The notes under the pieces were generated by a model. The model was given only the letters and a program-made list of their open reading frames with translations. It did not search any database and had not been told where the DNA came from. Of a stretch of 64,000 nt of DNA, positions 18,258-28,330 are shown piece by piece. Both the position numbers and the translations under genes were made by a program. The DNA lies in the NCBI GenBank assembly GCA_903925745.1, contig CAIYGQ010000146.1, forward strand, positions 1-64,000, read 5' to 3'. This stretch comes from an uncultured Actinomycetes bacterium. Lineage in GTDB: Bacteria > Actinomycetota > Acidimicrobiia > Acidimicrobiales > Microtrichaceae. Positions within the stretch are counted from its first letter, which is position 1. Each line of letters starts with the position of its first letter.

Positions 18258-19517
18258 ATGGCTGCGATCCTCACCTCTGCGCTGCGGCGAACCCGGGAGG
18301 CCGGGCGCCGACTGGTCGACCTGCTCGGGCCGACGCGCGAAGCCGCACGACAGAGCCTGGTCGCGCTGGTCATCAACTCGACGACCAGCCTGGTCGCCGG
18401 CGCGGCGCTCGGAGCGATCACCGGGACGCTGGAGGCCCTGCCGGGACTCCTGGTCATGGTGCCCGCCGCCATCGGGCTCCGCGGCAACATCGCCGGATCG
18501 CTCGGGAACCGGATCTCCACCTCGATCCACACCGGCACCTACCGCCCGTCGCTGCGGCCGGACTCGGTCGTCGGGGTCAACCTGCTGGCATCGGTCTCAC
18601 TGACGTTCATCCTGTCGCTCGGGCTCGCCGTGGTCGCGATGATCGCCGCAGCCGCCTTCGGGGTCGAGGGTGTGATCAGCGTCCTCGACATGGCCGTCGT
18701 GTCGGTCGCCGGAGGGTTGCTGGCCAGTGTCATCGTGATCGGCGCGACGATCCTGTTGACCTCGGTCGGCGTCCGGCGCGGGTGGGACCTCGACGCCCTG
18801 GTGGCCCCGACCACGGCGACGCTCGGCGACGTCGTCACCATCCCGGCGCTCTGGCTCGCCGCCACCGTGCTGCTGGGACACGGCAGCTGGACCGCGGGAC
18901 TGGGCTGGGCGCTGGCCGCGCTCAGCATCGGGGTGTTCGTCACCGCGCTGCGGGTCCGCATCGCCGAACTCACCCGGATCATCCGTGAGTCGCTGCCGGT
19001 CCTGAGCGCTGCGGTCGTCCTGTCGACGCTGGCCGGATTGGTCATCCAGCAGCAGCTCGCCGTGTTCGCCGCGCTGCCGGCACTCCTGGTGCTGGAGCCC
19101 GCCTTCGTGAGCTCCGCCGGGTCCCTCGGGGGGATCCTGGCGAGCCGGATCGGGACCAACCTCCACCTGGGCCTGGTCGAACCGACACTGCGACCCGGCG
19201 TCGAGGCCCGGCGGGACGGACTCGCCGTCTTCTCCCTGTTCGTCCCGGTGTTCCTGGTGAACGCCGTCGGGGCGTGGGGGGTGGCGGCCCTCCTGGGTCT
19301 GGACTCGCCGGGACTCCCGCAGATGGTGCTCGCGTCGCTGATCGGGGGTGCGGGCGCCGTCGCCTTCGTCGTCGCGCTCGCCTACTACGGAACGATCACC
19401 GCGTGGCGCTCGGACCTGGACCCCGACACCTACGGGATCCCGGTCGTCACCGCGTCGGTCGACTTCGTCGGCGCACTCGCACTGATCCTGACGATCACGG
19501 TCCTCGGGATCGCCTGA
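18258..19517 (+). CDS. MgtE/SLC41-type divalent cation transporter, duplicated membrane domain
   Basis: PGLLVMVPAAIGLRGNIAGSLGNRISTSIHTG and second-half LLVLEPAFVSSAGSLGGILASRIGTNLHLG. Confidence 0.82.
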   Translation: MAAILTSALRRTREAGRRLVDLLGPTREAARQSLVALVINSTTSLVAGAALGAITGTLEALPGLLVMVPAAIGLRGNIAGSLGNRISTSIHTGTYRPSLRPDSVVGVNLLASVSLTFILSLGLAVVAMIAAAAFGVEGVISVLDMAVVSVAGGLLASVIVIGATILLTSVGVRRGWDLDALVAPTTATLGDVVTIPALWLAATVLLGHGSWTAGLGWALAALSIGVFVTALRVRIAELTRIIRESLPVLSAAVVLSTLAGLVIQQQLAVFAALPALLVLEPAFVSSAGSLGGILASRIGTNLHLGLVEPTLRPGVEARRDGLAVFSLFVPVFLVNAVGAWGVAALLGLDSPGLPQMVLASLIGGAGAVAFVVALAYYGTITAWRSDLDPDTYGIPVVTASVDFVGALALILTITVLGIA

Positions 19518-19533
19518 GCGACCGGCGCCGGCC

Positions 19534-20817
19534 TCACCCGGCGTCGAGCAGCTCGCTCACGAGCGCCGCGACCGCGCTCCGCTCCGACCGCGACAACGTG
19601 ACGTGGCCGAACAGGGGGTGGCCACGCAGGAGCGCCACCACCGATGCGATCCCGTCGCGTCGTCCGACGCGGAGGTTGTCACGCTGGGCGACGTCGTGGG
19701 TCAGCACCACCCGGCTGCCCTCGCCCAGTCGGCTCAGCGCGGTCAGGAGCACCATCCGCTCCAGGTTCTGGGCCTCGTCCACGATCACGAAGCACTCCGT
19801 CAACGTGCGGCCCCGGATGTGGGTGAGTGGCAGCACCTCGACGAGTTCGCGCTCGACGACCTCGTCGATCACCTCGGGTCCGGCGATCGACTCGAGCGCG
19901 TCGTGGACCGCGGCCGCCCACGGCGCCATCTTCTCCGACTCCGATCCGGGCAGGTAGCCCAGGTCCTGCCCACCGACCGCGAACAGCGGGCGGAAGATGA
20001 TCACCTTGCGCTGCGTCCGCCGCTCCAGCACCGCCTCCAGGCCGGCGGCCAGGGCCAGGACCGACTTCCCGGTGCCGGCCGGACCGCCGAGCGACACGAT
20101 CCCCACCCGGTCATCCGCGAGCAGGTCCAGCGCCACCCGCTGCTCGGCGGATCGACCGCGGACGTCGAACAACGACCGGTCGCCGTCGACCAGGTGGACC
20201 TTGCCGTCGGCGTGCAGCCGTCCGAGCGCCGAGGCCGTCGGGCTGCGCAGCACCAGGCCCGCGTTCACCGACACGTCCGCCACGCCACCAGCGTCGACCA
20301 CCCGGTCGTGGTAGAGCGCGTCGACGACCGACCCGTCGACCTCGACCTCCACGAGTCCCGACCAGCCGTCGGGGTCGACCATCTCGTGGCGGTACTCCTC
20401 GGCCGGGATGTCGACCACCGACGCCTTCAGTCGCAACGGCAGGTCCTTGCTCACCAGCACCGCCTCGGCGCCGCCGTCCGCCAGGTTGCGGGCCACCGCC
20501 AGGATCCGGTGGTCGTTCGCCGACGACGAGAACGCGTCCGGCAGCGACGAGGTGTCGACGTGGTTCAGCTCCACCCGCACCGTGCCGCCCGACGGGTTGA
20601 CCGGCATCGGAGCGGTGAGGCTGCCGTGACGCTGACGGAGCCGCTCGAGCGAGCGGAGCGCCTCCCGGGCCGACCAGCCGAGCTCAGGGTGGAGCCGCTT
20701 GGCCTCCAGCTCGGTCAGGACCACGAGGGGGAGCACCACCTCGTGCTCGTCGAACTTCTCGAGCGCCGCAGGGTCCGCCAGCAGCACCGAGGTATCGAGG
20801 ACGTAGGTGCGCGTCAC
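19534..20817 (-). CDS. phoH2: PIN-PhoH fusion protein (PhoH2-like ATPase/RNase)
   Basis: [15 protein letters not shown] (PIN), [19 protein letters not shown] (Walker A), [11 protein letters not shown] (Walker B); GTG 20817. Confidence 0.92.
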   Translation of the reverse strand: MTRTYVLDTSVLLADPAALEKFDEHEVVLPLVVLTELEAKRLHPELGWSAREALRSLERLRQRHGSLTAPMPVNPSGGTVRVELNHVDTSSLPDAFSSSANDHRILAVARNLADGGAEAVLVSKDLPLRLKASVVDIPAEEYRHEMVDPDGWSGLVEVEVDGSVVDALYHDRVVDAGGVADVSVNAGLVLRSPTASALGRLHADGKVHLVDGDRSLFDVRGRSAEQRVALDLLADDRVGIVSLGGPAGTGKSVLALAAGLEAVLERRTQRKVIIFRPLFAVGGQDLGYLPGSESEKMAPWAAAVHDALESIAGPEVIDEVVERELVEVLPLTHIRGRTLTECFVIVDEAQNLERMVLLTALSRLGEGSRVVLTHDVAQRDNLRVGRRDGIASVVALLRGHPLFGHVTLSRSERSAVAALVSELLDAG

Positions 20818-20958
20818 AGTCCTCCGAACGTACCGCCACCCGCCCGCACCGCCGTGGCAATCCGGGGCCCGGACCGGTGAACCCCTGGTGAACCTGCCGG
20901 TGGACCGGCACACCCCGACGGTTCGGCCCGCCGACCCGGCCAGGGGTACGGTGCGGCC

Positions 20959-22143
20959 GTGAACCTGGACCTGACCGACGAGGAACGCTCGTTCCGCGAC
21001 GAGGCCCGGACCTGGCTCCGCGAACACCTGCCGCACGAGCCGCGACCGCCCGAGGGTCCGGAGATGCGCGAGTTCGACCTGGCCTGGCAGCGGACGCTCC
21101 ACGACGGCGGCTGGGCCGGCATCAACTGGCCCGCCGAGTTCGGCGGCCGGGGCCTGTCCGACATCCAGCAGATGATCTGGTACGAGGAGTTCGCCCTCGC
21201 CGACCCGCCGTTCACGCTGGCGAACTCCTGCACCTTCGTCGGGAACATGCACGGCGGGCCGACGCTCATCGTCAACGGCACCGACGAACAGAAGGCGCGC
21301 TACCTGCCGACGATCCTGCGCGGCGAGGAGGTCTGGTGCCAGGGGTTCTCGGAGCCGGGCGCCGGATCCGACCTGGCGGGACTGAGCACCAGGGCCGAGG
21401 TGGACGGCGACCACCTCGTGGTCACCGGCCAGAAGACGTGGACCTCCTACGCCCACGTCGCCGACCTGCAGGAACTGCTCGTCCGCACCAACCCCGACGC
21501 CCCCAAGCACAAGGGGATCACCTGGGTCGTCTGCGACATGCGCTCGCCCGGCATCGACATCCGCCCGATCCGCACCATGAGCCACGTCACCGACTTCTGC
21601 GAGGTCTTCTACGACGAGGTTCGGATCCCGCTCGCCAACGTGGTCGGAGGGATCGACAACGGTTGGCGGACGGCGATGTCGACGCTGAGCTTCGAGCGCG
21701 GCACCGGGTTCATGGCCGACCAGGTCGAGTTGGCCGCCACGGTCGAGCGCCTGATCGACGAGGCCCGCACGCGGACCGGGCCCGACGGCGTGCGACCGGC
21801 CATCGCCGACGACGAGATCGCCCGACGACTGGCCACCGTCCGGGCCGAGGTCGCAGCACTCCGGGCGATGACGATCGCCGGGATCTCACGGAACGCCCGG
21901 ACCGGCATGCCGGGGGCCGAGGGCTCCATGATCCGACTGTTCCACGGCGAGCTCCACCAGCGCGTCTACCAGTTGGCGCTCGAGGTCATCGGGCCCGAGG
22001 CGCTGCGGCTGACACCGGTGGACGGCGAGGGCGTGTGGACCGGCCCGTACCTGCAGTCGTTCGCCTACACCATCGGCGGCGGCACCACCGACATCCAGCG
22101 CAACATCGTGGGCGAGCGGGTCCTGGGCCTGCCGAGGACCTGA
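20959..22143 (+). CDS. Acyl-CoA dehydrogenase family protein
   Basis: [40 protein letters not shown]...[20 protein letters not shown]. Confidence 0.95.
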   Translation: MNLDLTDEERSFRDEARTWLREHLPHEPRPPEGPEMREFDLAWQRTLHDGGWAGINWPAEFGGRGLSDIQQMIWYEEFALADPPFTLANSCTFVGNMHGGPTLIVNGTDEQKARYLPTILRGEEVWCQGFSEPGAGSDLAGLSTRAEVDGDHLVVTGQKTWTSYAHVADLQELLVRTNPDAPKHKGITWVVCDMRSPGIDIRPIRTMSHVTDFCEVFYDEVRIPLANVVGGIDNGWRTAMSTLSFERGTGFMADQVELAATVERLIDEARTRTGPDGVRPAIADDEIARRLATVRAEVAALRAMTIAGISRNARTGMPGAEGSMIRLFHGELHQRVYQLALEVIGPEALRLTPVDGEGVWTGPYLQSFAYTIGGGTTDIQRNIVGERVLGLPRT

Positions 22144-22148
22144 TCGCC

Positions 22149-23165
22149 GTGGACCTGCTGCCCACCCCCGAACAGGACGAGATCGTCGCCACCGTCCGCA
22201 GCCAGCTGCACGGCGACTTCGACCTCCACTCGCTGGCCGCCGCCGACGGCTCCCCCGTCGTCGTCCCCGACGAACTCTGGCGCCGGTGCGCCGAGCTCGG
22301 CTGGTTCGGGCTCGGGCTCGAGGAGTCGCTGGGCGGGGTCGGCTACACGCTCGCCGAGGAGGCGCTGCTGTTCGCCGAACTCGGCGCGCACGCCACACCG
22401 GGCCCGTTCCTGGCGACGGTGCTCGCCGCCCGGGTCGCGGCCCTGCGGGGCGCCGACGACGTGGCCGCCGCCGTGCTCTCGGGAACCGCACCCGTCGCGC
22501 TCGGCGAGGTGGAGGCGGCCGGTCCCGGGGACGCCCACCTGCGGATCACCGACCTGGGCGGCGCCCGGTACGTCCTGGTCGTCACCGACGACCGGATCGC
22601 CCTGATCGGGGCCGACACGCTGGACGCGACCGACGACGCATCGATCGACCTGCTCGTCCCGATCGCCACCGCACCGATCCCCGACCTGTCCGAGGCCGTG
22701 GCCGAACTGACGGGGGTCGACGCCGCCGCCACCCGGCACCGCGGAACCGTCCTGGTCGCGGCCCAGCTCGCCGGCATCGCCACCGGCACCGCCGAGCAGT
22801 CGGTCGCCTACGCCGTGGACCGCGAGCAGTTCGGGGTCCCGATCGGATCGTTCCAGGCCGTCAAGCACCGCTGCGCCGACATGGCGGTGCGCGCCGAGGC
22901 GGCCACCAGCCAGTACCGACTGGCCGCACTCGCGCTGGCCGACGCTCGGGCCGACGCACCGTTCCAGGTCGCCGCCGCCCGGGTGGTCGCCGCGGATGCC
23001 GCCGTCACCAACGCACACACCAACGTGTTCAACCACGGTGGGATCGGCTTCACCTGGGAGCACACCGCCCACCGCTACGTGACCCGGGCCCAGGTGCTCA
23101 GCCGGACCCTCGGCGACCGCCGTCGCCACCTGTCCGACCTGCTCGGCGAACCGTCGCCGACCTGA
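22149..23165 (+). CDS. Acyl-CoA dehydrogenase family protein
   Basis: EEALLFAELGAHATPGPFLATVLAA...DREQFGVPIGSFQAVKHRCADMAV...HGGIGFTWEHTAHRY; GTG 22149. Confidence 0.92.
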   Translation: MDLLPTPEQDEIVATVRSQLHGDFDLHSLAAADGSPVVVPDELWRRCAELGWFGLGLEESLGGVGYTLAEEALLFAELGAHATPGPFLATVLAARVAALRGADDVAAAVLSGTAPVALGEVEAAGPGDAHLRITDLGGARYVLVVTDDRIALIGADTLDATDDASIDLLVPIATAPIPDLSEAVAELTGVDAAATRHRGTVLVAAQLAGIATGTAEQSVAYAVDREQFGVPIGSFQAVKHRCADMAVRAEAATSQYRLAALALADARADAPFQVAAARVVAADAAVTNAHTNVFNHGGIGFTWEHTAHRYVTRAQVLSRTLGDRRRHLSDLLGEPSPT

Positions 23166-23203
23166 GCGGACCCACCCGACACGGGCGGCCCTAGGCTGTC
23201 CTC

Positions 23204-24457
23204 GTGACGCTCGAGGTCCTGGAACTGTCCGGACGGCTCCTGTCCGGGGCCGAGGACCCGGCGGAACACACCGGCCTGGTGGTCGGCGGCAGCGTGCTCG
23301 ACGAGCTGGCCGACGACGTGGCGTTCGTCCGCAGCTTCGGCAACGTCACCGCCGTCGTCGACGACGGGGACCTGTTGCTCGTCGACGCCGGCGGACCCGT
23401 CCACGCGGTCGGCGTCCACGAGGCTGTCCGTGGCTGGACCCGGGCACCGCTCAGGACGGCCGTCTACACGCACGGCCACGTCGACCACGTCGCCGCCGTG
23501 CCGCTCTTCGAGGCCGACGGCGACCGGGTCCACGTGGTCGCCCACGCCCGGGTGCCCGACCGCTTCGACCGCTACCAGCTGACCAACGGCTACAACGGCA
23601 CGATCAACCAGCGGCAGTTCCAGCTGGCCGAGCCGATCTTCCCCACCGGGTTCCGGCGACCCGACCAGGTCTACGAGGACCGACTGAGCGTGCAGGTCGG
23701 ATCGCTCACCGCGGAGCTGCGCCACGACCGCGGCGAGACCGACGACCACACGTGGGTCTGGATGCCGGACCGGCGGATCCTGTGCACCGGCGACCTGTTC
23801 ATCTGGACGGCACCGAACTGCGGCAACCCCCAGAAGTCGCAGCGGTACCCCGCCGAGTGGGCCGCCGCACTGCGCGCCATGGCGGAGCTGGACGCCGAGT
23901 TGATGCTCCCCGGCCACGGGCTCCCCATCGCCGGTGCGGACTCCATCCGACGGGTGCTGACGACGAGCGCCGAGTGGCTCGAGTCCCTGCTCACCCAGAC
24001 CCTCGACCTGATGAACGTCGGGGCCACCCTCGACGACTGCATCCACACCGTCCGGGTGCCGGCGCACCTCGAGGGACTGCCGTGGCTGCGACCCAGCTAC
24101 GACGACCCCGAGTTCGTCGTCCACAACGTGTGGCGCCTCTACGGCGGCTGGTACGACGGCGACCCGTCGACCCTGAAACCGGCCCGGCGGAGCCACCTGG
24201 CCGCCGAGCTCGCCTCGCTCTCCGGCGGCGTCGGCGTCCTGGCCGCCCGGGCACTCGAGCTGGCCGACGCCGGCGACCTGCGCACCGCTGGCCACCTGGC
24301 CGAACTGGCCTGGCAGGCCGACCCCACCGACCCGGCCGCCCGCGACGCCCGGCGGCAGGTCAACCGGGCCCGGGTCGCCGCCGAGAGCTCGGTCATGGCG
24401 CGGGGCATCTTCGCCTGGGCATCGCGCCAGGCCCGGCCCGAGGGCGACCGGGCGTGA
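23204..24457 (+). CDS. MBL-fold metallo-hydrolase with alkyl-sulfatase dimerisation-type region
   Basis: YTHGHVDHVAAVPLF...GETDDHTWVWMPDRRILCTGDLF...LPGHG. Confidence 0.88.
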   Translation: MTLEVLELSGRLLSGAEDPAEHTGLVVGGSVLDELADDVAFVRSFGNVTAVVDDGDLLLVDAGGPVHAVGVHEAVRGWTRAPLRTAVYTHGHVDHVAAVPLFEADGDRVHVVAHARVPDRFDRYQLTNGYNGTINQRQFQLAEPIFPTGFRRPDQVYEDRLSVQVGSLTAELRHDRGETDDHTWVWMPDRRILCTGDLFIWTAPNCGNPQKSQRYPAEWAAALRAMAELDAELMLPGHGLPIAGADSIRRVLTTSAEWLESLLTQTLDLMNVGATLDDCIHTVRVPAHLEGLPWLRPSYDDPEFVVHNVWRLYGGWYDGDPSTLKPARRSHLAAELASLSGGVGVLAARALELADAGDLRTAGHLAELAWQADPTDPAARDARRQVNRARVAAESSVMARGIFAWASRQARPEGDRA

Positions 24458-25440
24458 TCGTCGGTCAGGGCGTCTACCACGACGGGCTCCCCGTGAACTC
24501 CGCGGGCACCTTCGCCGAACTGGCCGAACGGGCCCGGGGCCACGAGGGTGATGGTCGGACCTTCACCTGGGTGGGGCTGGCCGATCCGAGCGACGCCGAA
24601 CTGGCCGAGATCCAATCGGCGTTCGGGATCCACGAGCTCGCGATCGAGGACGCGGCCGGCACCGAGGAACGACCGAAGGTCGACCTGTTCGGCGACACGC
24701 TGACCGTGGTGCTGCGACCGGCACGGTTCGACAACGACACCCACGACGTCGTCGTCGGACAGATCACGATCATGTGCGCGCCCACCTGGGTGGTCGTGGT
24801 CCGCAAGGGTGACGTCGTCCCGCTGGCAAAGCTGCGACGGAACCTGGAGTCCGACCCCGGCCGGCTCGCCCTCGGACCGGGCGCCGTGCTCCACGAGATC
24901 CTCGACACGGTCGTCGAGGCCTACTACCCGGCACTCGACCACCTCTACGACGAGATCGCCTCGCTGGAGGAGCGGATCTTCTCGAACACCGCCGGACCGG
25001 ACCCGACCGAGGACATCTACCGCCTGCAGTCCGTCGTGCTCCGTCTCACCCGCGTGGTGTCGCCACTCGTCGAGGTGCTCAACGGGTTGCGCCACAGCGA
25101 CCACCCGGCGATCACCGAGGACCTGCAGCACTACGTGGCCGACACCAACGACGACGTGAAGCGGGTCATGGACACCCTGGGATCGGACCGCGACGTGCTC
25201 CTCTCGGCGCTCGAGGCGAACCTCACCAAGGTCAGCATCCGCCAGAACGAGGACATGCGGAAGATGTCGGCCTGGGCGGCGATCATCGCCGTCCCCACCG
25301 CCATCGCCGGCATCTACGGGATGAACTTCAAGCACATGCCCGAGCTCGAGTCCGAGTACGGCTACTTCATCGTGCTCGCCGGCATCGCCACCGTGTGCCT
25401 GGTGCTCTGGTCCCGGTTCAAGAAGTCCGGATGGCTCTGA
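24454..25440 (+). CDS. corA: CorA-family magnesium/cobalt transporter
   Basis: IAGIYGMNFKHMPELESEYGYFIVLAGIATVCLVLWSRFKKSGWL (YGMNF); GTG 24454 overlaps upstream stop. Confidence 0.92.
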   Translation: MIVGQGVYHDGLPVNSAGTFAELAERARGHEGDGRTFTWVGLADPSDAELAEIQSAFGIHELAIEDAAGTEERPKVDLFGDTLTVVLRPARFDNDTHDVVVGQITIMCAPTWVVVVRKGDVVPLAKLRRNLESDPGRLALGPGAVLHEILDTVVEAYYPALDHLYDEIASLEERIFSNTAGPDPTEDIYRLQSVVLRLTRVVSPLVEVLNGLRHSDHPAITEDLQHYVADTNDDVKRVMDTLGSDRDVLLSALEANLTKVSIRQNEDMRKMSAWAAIIAVPTAIAGIYGMNFKHMPELESEYGYFIVLAGIATVCLVLWSRFKKSGWL

Positions 25441-25486
25441 GCCCGGCACCCGGCGACCGGGGCCGACGACACGACAGGAGCGGCGA

Positions 25487-26296
25487 GTGATCCAGGAGAT
25501 GTTCCGGGTGGAGGGCAAGGTCGCGCTCGTGACCGGGGCCGGGCGGGGCATCGGCCGAGCCAGCGCACTCGCGCTCGCCGAGTCGGGCGCCGACGTGGTC
25601 GTCGTGTCCCGCACGCTCGCCCAGGTCGAGGAGGTCGCCGCCCAGGTGGTGGCGATGGGCCGTCGGGCTGTCGCCGTGAGCGCCGACGTGGTCGAACTCG
25701 AGCGGCTCGGCGAACTCGTGGACGTCGCCGTCGAGCGGCTCGGCGGGCTGGACCTGCTGGTCAACAACGCAGGCGGCTCGTTCCCGAAGCCCCTCCTGGA
25801 GACGTCGGCCCGGTCCTTCGAACGGGCCTTCCGGTTCAACGTCACCACTGCGCTCGAACTCACCAAGCACGCCGTGCCCGCCATGCTCGCCCGCGGCGGC
25901 GGTGCCGTCGTCAACATCTCCTCGGCCATCGGTCGGCTGACCGACCGGGGCTTCGCCGCCTACGGCACCGCCAAGGGCGCCCTGACCCACCTGACCCGGC
26001 TCATGGCCTGCGACCTGGCACCCCACATCCGGGTCAACGGCATCGCCGTCGGCTCCGTCGCCACCTCTGCACTCGACCTGGTGCTCACCGACGAGGGGCT
26101 CCGCTCGCAGATGGAGGCGGCCACTCCGCTCCGACGGCTCGGGCGACCCGAGGACATCGCCGCCGGCGTCGTGTACCTGTGCTCGGACGCCGGTTCGTTC
26201 CTGACCGGCAAGCTGCTGGAGATCGACGGCGGGACCGAGGCCCCGACGCTCGGCCTCGGCCTCCCCGACCTGGAGCCCCCCGGCCCGTCCTGGTAG
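25487..26296 (+). CDS. SDR family oxidoreductase
   Basis: VALVTGAGRGIGRASALALAESGADVV...NNAGGS...YGTAKGALTHLTR...CSDAGSFLTGKLLEIDGGTE. Confidence 0.93.
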   Translation: MIQEMFRVEGKVALVTGAGRGIGRASALALAESGADVVVVSRTLAQVEEVAAQVVAMGRRAVAVSADVVELERLGELVDVAVERLGGLDLLVNNAGGSFPKPLLETSARSFERAFRFNVTTALELTKHAVPAMLARGGGAVVNISSAIGRLTDRGFAAYGTAKGALTHLTRLMACDLAPHIRVNGIAVGSVATSALDLVLTDEGLRSQMEAATPLRRLGRPEDIAAGVVYLCSDAGSFLTGKLLEIDGGTEAPTLGLGLPDLEPPGPSW

Positions 26297-26306
26297 AACC
26301 GTTCCC

Positions 26307-26669
26307 GTGAGCACCACACCCAGCGACACCGACGCCACCGTCTCCTCCTGCCTCCGGTTGGGCCACGGGTTCCACGAGGACGAGCGGGACCGGGTGGTCG
26401 AACTGCTCCACCAGATCGACCGGCACCTGATCGGCCGGCCCGCCGACGGCGTCGACCTGGAGATCCACGTGAAGGACCGCGACCACGTGGACCAGCGGGT
26501 CACGCTGGAGGGCCAGGTCTCGGGTCTCCCCCAGATCGTCGCCAGCCACGCCGGGGACGGCGCCCACGACGCCGACGAGGTGTGGCGCCTGGTGACGCGG
26601 GTGCGTGAGGAGTTCATCCGCCAGCTCGACGACCTGAAGGACGAACGGCGCCCCAACCACCGGCACTGA
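26307..26669 (+). CDS. Small HPF/RaiA-like protein, divergent
   Basis: HQIDRHLIGRPADGVDLEIHVKDRDHVDQRVTLEGQVSGLPQIVASHAG...EVWRLVTRVREEFIRQLDDLKDERR resembles the S30AE pattern; GTG start. Confidence 0.5.
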   Translation: MSTTPSDTDATVSSCLRLGHGFHEDERDRVVELLHQIDRHLIGRPADGVDLEIHVKDRDHVDQRVTLEGQVSGLPQIVASHAGDGAHDADEVWRLVTRVREEFIRQLDDLKDERRPNHRH

Positions 26670-26737
26670 CCGGGCTGCCGCCCGGTCACTCGCCGGGCTG
26701 CCGCCCGGTCACTCGCCGGGCTGCCGCCCGGTTCTGA
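26670..26737. repeat. 23-bp tandem repeat (about 3 copies), each with a CCGGGC-tgcc-GCCCGG hairpin, at the tail of the minus-strand gene
   Basis: ccgggctgccgcccggtcactcg at 26670 and 26693, partial third at 26716. Confidence 0.9.
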
Positions 26738-27422
26738 GCGGCGAGTGCTCGGCGTCGACGAGCAGCACCCGGCGACGGTCGTGGACCCGTCCGCTGAGGC
26801 GCTCCCAGAGTCGCAGGAACTCGGGTCCGCCACCGGCCGCAGCCTCCTCGTAGGCGACCCAGGCCGGCCAGTCAGGCACACCCCAGACGGCCACGACCTC
26901 GTCGTCGGCGACCATCGCGGTGCGGAACGCACCCACCAGGACCAGACCGAACGCGGCGTGGTCCTCGCTCGCCGGCCCCACCACGACGTCGAGGGCATCG
27001 GCGGCCTGGCCGGGTCCGACCCGCAACGTCTCGTGCAGGTAGGCCACGGCGCCGGTGCCGCCCCGACCCATCCAGTGCCCCACGCCGGGGCTCTCCGGGT
27101 GGGCCACCAGGATCCGGTCCTCGCCGCCGTGGCGCAGCTCGGCTGCCGCCCGCCACCACGACTCCAGGTCCGGATCACGGTGCTGCGGGTTCGACACCTC
27201 GAACTCCAGGTCGGCGGCCAGGTCGGCGAACGAGTCGAACTCCCAGAGGTTGACCACCCGGGGCCACCGACCGGTCGAACCGACCAGCGTGAACACGCCG
27301 AAGCAACGCTGACGGCGCGTGGCCCGGGCGATCGGACCCCAACCGAGCGTCACGTGCTCCTGGTACCGCTGGCGTTCCGTGCCGACGACGTCGACGACCT
27401 CGTGGATGTAGACCCGTGCCAT
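26709..27422 (-). CDS. Hypothetical protein, NIPSNAP/dimeric alpha-beta barrel-like
   Basis: [24 protein letters not shown]...[34 protein letters not shown]. Confidence 0.65.
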   Translation of the reverse strand: MARVYIHEVVDVVGTERQRYQEHVTLGWGPIARATRRQRCFGVFTLVGSTGRWPRVVNLWEFDSFADLAADLEFEVSNPQHRDPDLESWWRAAAELRHGGEDRILVAHPESPGVGHWMGRGGTGAVAYLHETLRVGPGQAADALDVVVGPASEDHAAFGLVLVGAFRTAMVADDEVVAVWGVPDWPAWVAYEEAAAGGGPEFLRLWERLSGRVHDRRRVLLVDAEHSPLRTGRQPGE

Positions 27423-27520
27423 GCCCCCACGCTAGGGGGTTCGACGGCTCGGACGACGCCGACGTAGCCTCGCCGGATCCCGGAGCCGACCCCGCGAACG
27501 GCGGGTACTGGAGCGACACG

Positions 27521-28324
27521 ATGCCGGCGCTGACCACCGAACGAGACGGCCACCTGCTGATCGTCACGCTGAACCGACCCGAGCGGCAGAACGCGATCAA
27601 CGGCGAGATGCTCGTCCGCATGCTCGACGCCTCGCTCGAGGCCGACTCGGACCCCGACATCCGCGCCCTCGTGATCACGGGGGCGGGCGGCAACTTCTGC
27701 TCGGGCGCGGACCTGAAGGAGATGGCCGGCGGACACCAGGGCGACGGCGAGGCGGAGATCGACGTCCAGGCCCGGCTCGCCGAGGACCCCGACCTCCCGT
27801 GGAAGGCGCTCTGGCGGAGCTGGCGGCCGGCCGTCCCGATCATCGCCGCGGTCGAGGGCACCGCCATCGCCGGCGGCACCGAGCTGCTGGGTGCGACCGA
27901 GGTGCGCGTGGCCGGCGAGTCCGCCCGGTTCGGGATCTCCGAGGCTCGCTGGTCGCTCTACCCGATGGGTGGATCGGCGGTCCGGATCCCCCGGCAGATC
28001 CCCTACGCGGTGGCCTGCGAGCTCCTCCTGACCGGCGACCACATCACGGCTGCCCGGGCGCTCGAACTCGGCCTCATCGGACACGTCGTCCCCGACGGCG
28101 AGGCGCTCGCCACCGCGGTCGAGATCGGACAGCGGATCTGTGCCAACGGCCCGCTCGCCGTGCAGGCCCTGCTCCGGACGCTCCGGGAGACGAACGGGAT
28201 GGAGGAGCACGAGGCGCTCACCCACGAGTTCACCTACGGCTGGGACGTGTTCGGCTCCGAGGACGCCAAGGAGGGGCCGCGGGCGTTCAAGGAGAAGCGG
28301 ACCCCGAACTTCCAGGGAAGGTGA
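27521..28324 (+). CDS. Enoyl-CoA hydratase/crotonase family protein
   Basis: [22 protein letters not shown]...[23 protein letters not shown]...[29 protein letters not shown] 27521. Confidence 0.93.
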   Translation: MPALTTERDGHLLIVTLNRPERQNAINGEMLVRMLDASLEADSDPDIRALVITGAGGNFCSGADLKEMAGGHQGDGEAEIDVQARLAEDPDLPWKALWRSWRPAVPIIAAVEGTAIAGGTELLGATEVRVAGESARFGISEARWSLYPMGGSAVRIPRQIPYAVACELLLTGDHITAARALELGLIGHVVPDGEALATAVEIGQRICANGPLAVQALLRTLRETNGMEEHEALTHEFTYGWDVFGSEDAKEGPRAFKEKRTPNFQGR

Positions 28325-28330
28325 ACGACC

